Part shown: positions 1-11,400 of the stretch, in pieces
Position numbering within the stretch: the stretch's first letter is position 1
How the letters are laid out: every line of letters starts with the position of its first letter
Assembly (NCBI RefSeq): GCF_000524195.1
Contig: NW_020170409.1
Location: 671,004 to 735,003, forward strand
DNA from: Echinococcus granulosus
Taxonomy: Eukaryota > Platyhelminthes > Cestoda > Cyclophyllidea > Taeniidae
Length of the DNA: 64,000 nucleotides
Direction: 5' to 3'
Position numbers and translations under genes: made by a program
Notes under the pieces: generated by a model
Database searches by the model: none
The model's input: only the letters and a program-made list of their open reading frames with translations
What the model was told of the DNA's origin: nothing

Positions 1-975
1 ATTTAATAGCATAAATGTCAGAATGTGGGGAAACAAAAAATGGTAGCTAGTTTTGTGACCTCCTTCTTCCACAAAATGACGCAACTGCATCCTAATAGCT
101 GAATCAGATATCAAATTCGTACAGAAAAAGCTGTACAGAGTTGATAAGAAACACCGATTCCGCTTTAAAGATGGCAAAGCAACAAATGAACACGTCTCCA
201 CCTGTACTCTTCAGAGCGTGCATGAGAAAGAGATGGAAGTGATGGGACAAACCTAATCGCATACATTTACATAATAGTGAAGATTGGCGTAACTCCGCAA
301 GGGCACGTGCACAAGCATGAGCTGCAAATTTCGGAACCTTGCTAATACCAAACAACTACATTTGCTCAGAACAAATAAGAGCCAGAAAGTTATTTAAAAC
401 ACTCAAAACACCTTAGCATAAAAAAGATAGGGATAAATATAACACGGAGCAAACACGGGAGCAGCCAAGTTTGGAAGGAAATATTTGCTACCATGGTAAG
501 AAGAACCAAAAATGGGATTAGAAGACAGTTACTATTTCTGATATTGCATGTTGATATTTACCTTTATGGGAAAACATCATTCCGTTTACCTTTCCTGATT
601 TACGCAATGTCGAACAATAACGCTACGCATTTTCACAGAAAGGTAAACACTTGCATGATCAAGCGACACAGAACTCCATTTAAAAAAGAATGAATTTACT
701 AATTTCAAATATATGAATACGAATGCAGAGAAGCATTACCATATATTAACAAACTTTTAATAGGTATGAAAGTTGGGAGTGCATTTATTGGTACAATCAC
801 TCAATCACAGATGGATATTCATTCAGTTACCCCAATTGATACATTTTAAATACAAAGGCAGACCAGAGAAATTACTGCATCTACCTAGCAATTAAAACCC
901 AGAACAAAAGTGGGTTTATGGTTAAAAATAAGATGGCTATGTAAAAATTGCGAATATCAGACACGACGAGCTCAC
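1..975 (-). other. Probable last intron of RPB2; no gene seen
   Basis: The last RPB2 exon found ends at a clean GT donor at position 975. The remaining conserved C-terminal residues (about 29 in animal RPB2) were searched for on the minus strand of this stretch and not found. The region is therefore most simply the 3' terminal intron, continuing off the left edge. The small ORFs here look like chance. Confidence 0.6.
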
Positions 976-3900
976 CTGTGTGGTGTTCTGGCAAGTACTA
1001 CATTCGAAAGTCTTGTTGCGTTGATGTGCGATAGCCATCAGTCCGCACAGATTGCACACATAAACTTGATAGGGATCGCTAGCAAAGAAGAGGCGCTCCC
1101 GGAGAAATTGGGCTGCACCGTGGGCGATCTGGCAGTCACGTTCCATTTCACCGAACCGTAAGCCACCGTCGCGACTTCGGCCCTCCATGGGCTGACGGTT
1201 GAGAATTTGGACGGGTCCACGCGAGCGCGAGTGAATCTTGTCGTCGACCATGTGCTTCAAACGCTGATAGTACGTGGGACCCAGGAAGATCTGGGAGTTG
1301 AGCTTACGACCTGTGAAACCATTGTACATGATCTCGTTGCCTGTGTGTTGGTACCCATACTCCTGCAGGAGGAGGGAGATCTTCCGTACGTTCACAGCAT
1401 CATTGAAGGGAGTGGCATCGCCAATCTCACCCTTATTCGCGCTGACTTTGCCCTGTGGATGAACAAGCGATTCGGCTAAATAAAATATGACCTATCTTTA
1501 TAATGAGAATTCAGACAGTGCCATATGGAGTGTGCAATTTGCCGAAATAGGCTAAAAAAGCATCGTCTAAATAGGTTTTACGTAAGTTTGAGGACATTGA
1601 ATTGCGGTAAATGGAGGGATTTTGAGCCGCCACCGGCAAATGCCATGCAGTGCATTTAGAGGTCGGCGTCAGGGCTGATGCAGCAGATACTGCAAGAAGA
1701 GATTTTTTGTTTCAGCAGTGAAATCTCACACACATGATAATGAATAAGGGAAGGGGAAAAAGTATAATGGGGATAACTAGTCCCTCTGTACGCATAAGCC
1801 TGGGTAAAAATTGTTGTCAGTGAATTAAAAGATGAGGAGTATGTACCCAACGCGATGAGGTTTAAACCGCGGTCAAGAATAAGTAATTCCAAAAACAAAG
1901 TGGTTCGAAGTAGAACTCCCATAGTTTAACGATGCCAGCAAGACGACCATAAGCTTGAAAGGCCAGATCATTTATGAAGATGAGCAACGCAAAGCAACTT
2001 AAAGTAGCAACTAGTATTTACGGAGAACCTTTGATACTGCGAAGATTCAATTCGAAGATAGCAACAGTCCTAACATCGGACGAATTTATCAGGCAAGGAT
2101 TTAAGCGTAAATTGCGTAGAGTAAAAAAGGCAAACTAGCAAAGTTGTTGTCGTAAGAAGTTTGGGGCAGTTGAAAACACGACAGCGTTCGTTTTACGGAG
2201 CAAGTTCGACATTGGGAAACAAGTGGAATTGTTTTAGATTATTGGTGTAGGCTTACTTGAAGACACTCTATCAGGTGACCAATTGTCATTCGACTGGGAA
2301 TGGCGTGAGGATTGATAATAATGTCGGGAGTGATGCCCTCACAAGTGAAGGGCATATCCTCCTGTCGGTAGAGGATGCCGCAGGTACCTTTTTGACCGTG
2401 ACGCGAGGCAAACTTGTCACCAACTTGTGGAGTCTTTGTGGTGCGCACACGCACTTTGCAAAACTTATTTCCTTCGTTGTTCCAGGTGACCATTACCTGG
2501 TCCACAATACCGTACTCGCTGCGGCGCATAAATACCGAGGCATCGCGTTTCGTGTAGCGCCTTTGACCGCCATCCAGCTGCAAAAACAATTTCTACTTTT
2601 AAATTGTCAGCAGGCAATGCAATTCAAGATCAGATAAGCTGAACTATTGCGGAGCAAGTCCAAACAAACCTAACCAATGTGTCAGAAGAACATGAAACGA
2701 ACCTCATCTTCATTTTCCGGTAGGGAAATAGTCTTTCCAATAAGCACATCATCCCCAGAAACACGAGTGCCGGGTGCGATAAGACCATCATCGTCTAGTT
2801 TATCGTAGATGGCGTGGCGCATGCCCCGGCAAGTTTGTGGATTTGGTTTCTCGAAGACCTCTTCTTGATCCATCCCATGTCTTGCCTCCTGGTCCTTGTA
2901 AGTTCGGTAGAACTCCGATCGGAAGAAGCCACGCTGAATGGCACTTTCGTTAACAATCAGCGAGTCCTCCTGATTATACCCAGTGTAGCAGGCGATGGCG
3001 ACAATGGCATTGATGCCGGCTGGCAGCTCTCGGAATCGCAAATACTCCATGGAGCGTGTAGTAACGAGAGGCTTCTGAGGGTAGTAGAGTACGTTGGCGA
3101 GAGTGTCCATACGAGTGTGGAAGTTAGAGATGTACACACCCATGGCCTGTTTGCCCATTGCGCTTTGGTAGGTGTTACGCGGAGATTGGTTGTGATCGCA
3201 GAAGGGAATGATGCTGGCACAGATGCCCAGAATCATGCTTGGATGAATTTCGCAGTGAGTGTGAGTTTTACAGTAATTTACTGCGGCCTGCATTTCAGCT
3301 GGACCCATAGCAATCATGGCTGTCTCCTCCTCCAAAATGTCAATATATTCCACTACACCGTAGAGTACAAGCTCCTGCCAGCTAAACCAAGGGATAGATC
3401 ATATAAGATTAAAAAACGGTGCCTAAGTCACAACCTTTATCGATTGCAGCAGTGCAGTCACTTAGTGATGTGGAAAAATGTCAGGAACAGAGTACGCAAC
3501 TCACCAAAAGCGGTTATAGGCCCTATTCTTTAGCTGATCGATGTGAGTCCGTTTGAGCATGAGCTTGCCCTTCTCGACAATAACAAGCGGGCGGCAGATG
3601 CGACCAGCATCGGTGTAAATTCGGATCTCCTGATCGCGATAATCTCTGACCATGCTGACCTCACTCACAATAACATCCACCTGGCGTCGAAGTTTCCGCA
3701 GCGTGACCATAAGGTGATCCGGAGAGTTGTGTATTCCGACCCAGCAGCCGTTGACGAAGATTTTACAGGTCCTAAAAGTTGGTGAACACTGGGGAAAGAA
3801 TATATTCTTACTTCCCAATCGCAGAGGGGGCGATCTCTTCCAGGTTCTCCATACTCCACTCCTCAAGAAATTCCAGAATTGGTGACGGCTGACTCCCAAC

Positions 3901-5695
3901 GGATATGTACGCCATGAGAGCCAAATTCTTAACCAAACCAACGGCGGAACCCTCGGGAGTTTCGGCTGGACAAATCATGCCCCACAGAGTGTTGTGTAAC
4001 TGACGTGGTCTCGCCAACTTTCCATCTCTGCCGATTGGGGAATTCAAGCGTCGAAGATGCGACAGGGTGGAGGCAAAAGTGAGTCGATTAAGAACCTGAG
4101 AAACACCCGGTCTAGCTTGATTAGCCTTCTTCTGGTCTCCCCAGTTGCCCGTAGCAAGGGAGTACTTTAAGCCATCTGTTATGATTTGACTACGAATGGC
4201 GTTTTCAAGATTGAATTCCTTTCCCTTGTCGATAAACTTTTGAGCATATAGTCTGATTTCTTTGGTCAAGTTACGGAATAGTCCACGAAAGAGAAAAGCG
4301 AGTAGAGGACCCGCAAGATCCAGTCGTTTGTTTCCATAGTGATCCCTATCGTCAACATCGCGCCGTTTAAGCGCCGTGAGAAGGAGACGGTGCACCATGT
4401 AGCCCAAAAAGAAGGCCTTGCGAGTATCGCAGTAGTCAGAGATGCCAACATGAGGAAGTGTTTCCTTTTGCAATATCTCCTTGGCATACTTGATACGCTT
4501 TTCCTTTGTGACACCCGGCCGAGCACCACGTGAACCGATAAAGTTAAGTGCAACCTTCTGATCTTGGATAACGAAAGCCTCGTCGAGGGACGGCTTTATC
4601 ATTTCACGCATTTCACTATCCTCAAAGTCGTAGATGATGTGTTCCAAAATGTCGCGATCGGCCACAAAGCCAAGAGCCCGAAAGACAATCAGAACAGGTA
4701 TCTCCTGTTTAATATAAGGGAGAATAGCGACAATACGTTGACCGATGGTTGCGCGCTTATTGTTGTCTTTACCACCACGCGCCATCATGTTAACCCAAAG
4801 CGTGCTAGCTGGACGAGAACTGTGCTCAAGGCAGGATCGAATTTCAGTTTTGTAGGCGTATTTGCTGTCCTTTTGTTGAAATACATAAACTAAAGTCGTA
4901 AGACAGAAAAATGGGTAACTACCTGTATTTGTAGCCATCTTCTCTTGAGCTATCAAAACTTTTTCAGAACCATTTATAATGAAGTAGCCACCAGGGTCAA
5001 GCGGACATTCATTAAGTTCTGCCAAATCACGGTCGCTCATAACAGCCAGAATACAATAACTCGATCTAACGTGGGTCAATGAATATGAATATCCCCTACC
5101 TCAACATGATGGGAATTTTGCCAATAAACTTCTTTTCGAATTTCTTTTCATCTACGTAGCCGTCTCTGGTGACTTTCTTGACAACGTCAACATATAGGGG
5201 GGCAGCATAGGTCAGATTTCGAAGTCGCGCATCGTTCGGGGTCATGGGAGCAGAGGAACCATCCTTCTCCCAATGCGTCGCTTTACTAAGGTAAATCTGC
5301 TCAAAACGAAGCGCATATTGTACCTAAACCTCATAAAACTAAGATCCCAACTCACCGGCTTTTCAATTATTCCACCTGTATACTGGGCTTCTGCCTGGAA
5401 TTCTATAACAGGGGAGTCTTCAACAATTTTCTGAACAGATGTTTGAATGAATTCATCAAAAGAATCCAACTGTTGTCGAACCAAACCCTTCTCATCGAAA
5501 TAACTGCTGATAACAAGCCAACAAGCCTCTTGCCATAAATCTGGGGTTATTTCATCGTCATCTCCATCTTGCACGTTTAATTGCAGAGGGATATCTTCTA
5601 TGTCATCATCTTGAAGCTCCTCAATGCCCTCTTCTGTATAATACAAATCTAAATTTACAGAACATAAGGGAAAACAGGAGGCAACTACCAGACAT
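976..5695 (-). CDS. POLR2B: DNA-directed RNA polymerase II subunit RPB2 (second-largest subunit), 3' truncated by window edge
   Basis: RPB2 forms half of the Pol II active centre together with RPB1. Nine exons were traced: 5689-5695, 5356-5648, 5100-5323, 4923-5065, 3812-4889, 3505-3771, 2703-3381, 2257-2577 and 976-1452. They give 1163 codons in one consistent frame; animal RPB2 is about 1174 residues, so only the last short exon is missing. Family landmarks seen: [15 protein letters not shown] near the N terminus, [69 protein letters not shown] (fork/hybrid region), [15 protein letters not shown], and a C-terminal zinc site with paired CxxC motifs in exon 9. The ATG is on a tiny first exon with only 7 coding bases; without that exon the reading frame has no ATG. 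Introns measure 40, 32, 34, 33, 40, 123, 125 and 804 nt from 5' to 3'. Identification is near certain; exon edges are inferred by hand. Confidence 0.96.
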
Positions 5696-6380
5696 GTTTA
5701 GAGCCTTTAGGTGTGACCGATGTAAACAAAAGGTCATTACGCATATGCACAATGGGTAGTCTGCTAATAGCTGAACTGGCAAATTGTGCGATTTAATTAA
5801 GCCAGGCAATTGTTTTTTTTTATTTGAATTAAGCAAAGTGCAATGCCCTCTGTCAATACATTAAAAAAACCCCAAGGGACAAAGGAAAATACGATGATGT
5901 ATATAGCTAGATAGATTGCGGATGAAAAACTGTTGCATTTGTATCCGCATGTCTTGATATATTTTTGAGTAGCCAAATAATTTTCGTGACTACCCTCTAA
6001 TTTTACATTATGACACATTTCCAGAACTTGAACTAATACTGAGCATCAACAGTTATTTTCCCACCATTTATATAACTATAATAAATGACGTATGCTAGTG
6101 TGCATTATGAACAAAACCTTAGTTTGTTTTATGAACGACTGTTTATTTCGGAAGTATTTTTTCCCTATTACTCAATCTATTGCAATAGGTCCGGCATTTC
6201 CCTGTTCCGCCAATCCCTTCATACCCATTAAATAAGAGGAATGATAGATTAGAACATTTTTTATTAAGTAATGCTACGAATAGTGTACAGCGAATCGCAA
6301 TTACAAAAGTTTGAATTTTGTCACCACCTTAGGGCAATTGTTTTTCTTGCAGTCATGAGGCATGTGTATACTGGCCACTT
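5696..6380. other. Upstream region of RPB2, no gene seen
   Basis: This AT-rich stretch lies directly 5' of the RPB2 start and would hold its promoter or a trans-splice acceptor. I see no coding homology. The short minus-strand ORFs at 5621-6018 have no recognisable domain and are probably chance. Confidence 0.5.
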
Positions 6381-8480
6381 TTCACCTAAACAGTAAATTT
6401 AAGCAAAGTAATCTTGCAAAACTCTCTTCTCTTTTTTTGAGCGCCATCCCCAGTATTCTTTTGATGAGTGGTCTCTGCATGTGATATTTCGGGTGGTCTT
6501 CCTTCTTCCCTTAGTGCATAAACACCGCCTTCGTACCGGACCGTTGGTGTACCTTTGTGCGAGTGCATCCTGTTTTGATGTATTAAAATTATTTGAGTAT
6601 GGTGTTATATATCCTGTGTACCAGGTAGTTTGTTGTTGAGATGTGATTCATCACTCAAAATGTATCTTTGCTTTTAAGAATGATGGAACTTCCGATGTGC
6701 TCCAGGTGGCGGAACGGCTCGCATACCTGTACCAGGACTACTCTGTAGACGTTAGACTGACTGTATTTGTCCTAACAGGTATTCTGCCTGATATATGACC
6801 CTCGTAGGTGTTTCCGTTTGATGATAGAAGTTTGTTTCATCCCTTCTTTCAGACTGGGCATTGTGGGTTGCGATTTCCGCTTTTATTAAGAAAATATTGG
6901 TTGGTAATTTAAAAGCAAGAACTGATGCATCGTCCAGGGCACAAACTACAGGCTTGTGGCTGTACATCCCTAGTGAAAGCCTTCAGCAGTTCCATCAGAG
7001 TACGATTTGCTCTTTTCATCTCTCCATAACCTCGCGGATGTTAAGGTGTAGTGCTTATCTTAGAAATCATGAGGGTCTTCCACAGTTTAGTAAAGAGTTG
7101 GCTTTCGAATTTATTGCCTTGATCACCATGGACTGTTTTGGGCACTCCTTGTTAACGAATTTAGCAACTTAAAATTTGAGACAATGGTTTCAGTCACCTA
7201 TATCTTCACTGGTTCTACCTCGGTCACTTTTGTGAAGCTGTCTGCTATAACAAGGGTATATATGTTTCCTCTCTCTATGGCCCGTAGGGGACCCAAGATG
7301 TCAATGCCAACTCCCTTGAGAAACTTGTGCGCATCACTGTGAGGTGAGATCCTTTAAAGCCGCTGTGAGCAACGCAGGTGTGGCTGAGATCAAGTACATA
7401 TGGGGTGAGTAAAGGCTATCAGCCCCTTTTGCTCGAGGTATACAGCACCTTCTTTTCTCCCAAATGGTCCAATTACGCATGTAACTCTTCGACAACTGCT
7501 TGTACTTAGGGGTAGAGAGCCCAGGCGTTCTAGTACTATCTTGGAATAATACAACTTCATCCTCCAGAGATAGTTCCGATCACTGTGGATTTGTAAGAAG
7601 ATCTAAGCAACCCCCCTTACACCAGAGCCGTGTCAGGCCTGGTACCCTGTGTATTTCACCAACGATGTTTTGTGGGTTCGATCAAAAACTTTGTAGTCAC
7701 GGAAACATCACCGCTTTCTGTCGGGTCTGGTGTGCGAGAGAGGATGCCTACATTACTTTGTGCATTACTCTTCCTGCACCGTACAATGAGATCTTACTAT
7801 TGCAGCTCCCCGTACCAAAGTGCCACCGATTGGTCCATCTCCTGCATGGTTTTCACCTAGATCAGCGCCTAGCGATCCGTTCTGACTATGAGCTTCCTCG
7901 CTCCCAGGTAATGCCTGAACTGTCTTGTCATCGTAAATATAACGAACAATTCATGGCGGGTTGCACATTTCTATCTCATTCGTTTGTTAAGTTTTGTGCT
8001 TAGGTAGGCGATGACGTGTTCCTTTCCTTTGTTTCTTTATAAGAGTACACCGACTGCAGCTGCATCGTGTGTCAGTATCCAGTTTAAACGGCGGGACACC
8101 TGGTTCGAAGATTGGTAATACTAGCAATCGCGCCAGCACTTTAAACTCTTCGACATACTCTTTCTCCCATTTGAAACCCTTTTTCCACTACTCCTCCTCC
8201 AGTTTATGCTGCGGGCTTGCGATCTTGATAAAACCTTTGCCAAAACGCATGTGGTAACATGATAAGCCCAGTAAACTACGAAGTTCCGTCGGATTTGTTG
8301 GTGATGGCCAGGTCCTCACTTGCTTACTGCGGTCTCCGAAAACCGCCATCCCGTCTGACGAGACAGTGTGTACCATGAAGTTGAAATAGTACTGCAAAAA
8401 TTGACATTTCTTGGGGTTCAGAGTCAAACGTGCGTATGGCTGAGTCTTCGAGTGGGACGCTGTCAATATCATTGATGCTT
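6380..8480 (-). mobile_element. Decayed Ty3/gypsy-type retrotransposon pol fragment
   Basis: On the minus strand, broken pieces of an LTR-retrotransposon polyprotein appear in the expected order. Around 8472-8190 is the end of reverse transcriptase, with LTLNPKKCQFLQYYF, NPTELRSLLGLSCYHMRF and a KIASPQHKLEE-like segment. Around 8190-8050 is the start of RNase H (PPFKLDTDTRCS). Around 7300-6980 is integrase, with ILGPLRAIERGNIYTLVIAD and VHGDQGNKFESQLFTKLW. A possible pol C terminus reaches about 6400. Reading it needs several frame changes and passes stop codons, so it cannot make a full protein. No gag, protease or paired long terminal repeats were found around it. It is an old fragment, not an active copy. 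The family is secure; the exact edges are not. Confidence 0.85.
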
Positions 8481-11400
8481 TCTTTCGGTGCTAAAAAAGG
8501 TTATCGTGGCTCTAGTATCTTGGTGTGTGAAGAAGGTTCCTTCCACAAAATTTAGGGCTATTTCAGTGCTACCTGTAAAATCGGCACCAAGAATTACGTC
8601 CCAAAATATTTTCCGGAATTCATGTTCCATCTTTCATAAAGAAAGATGGGAAAACAAGGACTTTATGATATCGTCTTTGATACTTTTTTCTCGAGTACTT
8701 ATAAACGGCCACGTTTTTGAAAGTTACGCATAGTTTAAATAAAGAGACCGCAAATCAAATCTCTTACCGTGTATTAGTTCAAGCACTCGAAGTTGAACAC
8801 ATAAATGACGCAAAAAGTTTACAGAATCATAATTATCGCCTGATAAGCATGTCAGTAGAGAAGACCGGTTTGCCTTAAGGAACACGGAGAAAAGCATAGA
8901 CTAAAAGTGAACGAATCCTTAGGAATTATGTTAATAAAAACTTCAGGCTAGTGTCACCGAATTACGAAAAAGATGTGTCATTATGAAGTCGTGTATTTTA
9001 AAGGAGACTTTTAAATTTAGTGTCTAGAGAGAATGGAACCAACAAGAATTCGAAATTGTGCCAACGTGTCTGCGATATTTCATTGCCCTTGAAAGACAAC
9101 CCTCGGCGATTACATGTAGCTTAGTAACCATCACAAGCACGTGTTTCTGACACTGGCCATTCCTTTCAAGCTGTAAAAATCTTCGATTTACTTAAAAAAA
9201 GAAAATTACTTGCAACCATCATGAACAATAAACTGTTGAGATGGAAGACGGTGTCTTAAGTTTAGCTGACCTGAAAAATTGCATTGTCTTTCCCCCCTCG
9301 GTGCGACAAAACAGGCGTACAGGTCATCATTGGCGGTGAATTTCATGACGTAAAAAACAAGATTTAGTACATTAGTCTACTGATGCGATTACCGACGTCG
9401 TGTCTGAAATTTACTTTTCCATCACCTAAGAACCACACCTATTAGTTTATTCACATCCATCCTGTTATCACTGTTTTCGCATTTTCGTGCAATTGACGCA
9501 TCGGCGAATTTGCGTTTGGAAGACGACGTCAGTAATCGCGTCAATAAACAAAGCAGTGAAGAGACACGGCAGAAGGTTCCTCCAAAACTTCACCACCGAT
9601 TAGGTGTGACCAAGAATGGCATCATGTGATCCATGGCTGCATAGATCATTACTGTTTGAGAAAGGTTGGACATCTTCACCATCACTTGCCTCAAAATGCC
9701 CCAGGGTCAAGAAATTGTACCCAGAAGAAGATCATCAGTCTCATTGATTGGAGGCCTTTTGGTGTACAGGTAATTTAAGATAATGTAGATGCTTATAAAA
9801 TGTGCCAGGGTGCTTGTTATACCTAACACACAGGAAATGGTGTTTGAAAAGTAATTCGGCTTGAAAATCTGATTTGGGAACTCCTGAAATGCTGGCCCTT
9901 ACGTGCTTGTGCTGAGATGACAGAACGAACAGCAAAAATAGACCCTGGAGGGATGGAATTCTAGAATGATAGGTACCTAAAATTACTTATCAAGATGGAT
10001 GCTTAGCCGTTTGCAAAGTTAACACTCGCCAAACGGTGAGATAACTGGAATGCGACCGACCTAAAACCATCGTATACGACTAGATGCGATCGTATCTTGA
10101 CGGCCAGCCGATGAGACTCAAGGATAACTGATAGACCTGTTGGTGCCATATAAGGTGTGATGGAAAACAAAATCTGTCCCGTGAATGTTGTTGGTTGGAT
10201 ACATAGAGGGATGGCGACTGAGAGGCGCAATGCTATGAGACGGTAGTACACCGTCTTGCTAAACTACAAATAACTGTAGTTATATGAACTCTTTGTCACC
10301 ATACGATTCTTTTTCCAAAGTAGTGAAAAGTCCAAGTGCTCATTTTTTAACGCTTCCAATGCATAGGAAATCCCAAATTTCTATTTTTATCACTATGAAA
10401 TAGCTTCTAAGCGGGCAGTTCAAAATCGGTCTACATTTCTGGAATTCCTTTTAGTATTTATCAAAGTATAAATGATCAGGAGTGGTTTTTACAAATGGAT
10501 ACTGTCGAATTAACGTATGTCGACTCATTCTTATGCTTATAGCGCCACTGCTCACTGAGCCGACACAATACATCCTAAAAGTTACGATGATTGGCACAGG
10601 AGTTCAGAAGGGAAACATGAAAAAGTGGAGCTGTATATGTTGAGGCTGAGGTAAGGGGGTTGAAACAGCAGCGTGGAATTTGAAGTTTCTTGCTAAGAAT
10701 CAGCCTTTCAAAGTCGAAACTAAATCCACTCTTGATAGTGCGTTGACCTGGTCCTGCTTTGCTTCACTGTACATAGGCAGGCGGAGAAGCATTAAAAGTT
10801 TCCTCCCAAATAAAATACTTAAGTGTTTTATCGCAACGAAGTAATTACTAGGGATTTAATGTTATTTACAGGTTGATAGCTAAAATTTCAAGCAACGATT
10901 TGTAGTTTTGGAATGGGACCAAAAACATTGCATGACTATGAGTAGCTGAATGCAGCCGGAGTGAATCAAGATCACCGACTTTTAGTTCGAAACAACTCAT
11001 TTTATCTAGTGGAGTTCCCCTGATTACGATGTTTGTGAATTATTTGGTTGTAAATCAAGAAAGGGAATATGCAGGCTGAACCAGTCATTTGCCTTCACAT
11101 GTACAACAAATGACTAGTGAATTGACTCAGCTTTTCATTACAGCTAAGTTATAACTTTTGGGTGCAAAAAAAAGACCCAGAAACACTAAAGTACACTTTG
11201 TTAGCATTCAGATGCCTTGTAGTCATCGCACAGACTGAAATGTGACTGATAGGCTAAAGAGACACCTTTCTGTCTGACGGGTGAGATCAATTTAGTCTAC
11301 TTCGACTCTCAGTAAGCATGCGAAGGTGCAGAAACAAAGGGTGGAACACCCTCCACCCTTCATATCCCCACCCAGTGAACCCGCTTCAGAGATAACGCCA

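Noticed and set aside
840..885. Minus-strand ISLV reading that resembles the start of the missing RPB2 C-terminal exon
   Set aside because: The match is only four residues. It is out of register with the nearby AG and runs into a stop at once, without the MPYACK motif that should follow.
2257..5079. Long plus-strand ORFs at 2257-2637, 2814-3533, 3543-3785 and 4564-4893
   Set aside because: They lie antisense to well-matched RPB2 exons and show no family of their own.
7500..8003. 167-codon plus-strand ORF
   Set aside because: It lies opposite the decayed gypsy pol and reads no known protein; the minus-strand reading explains the sequence.
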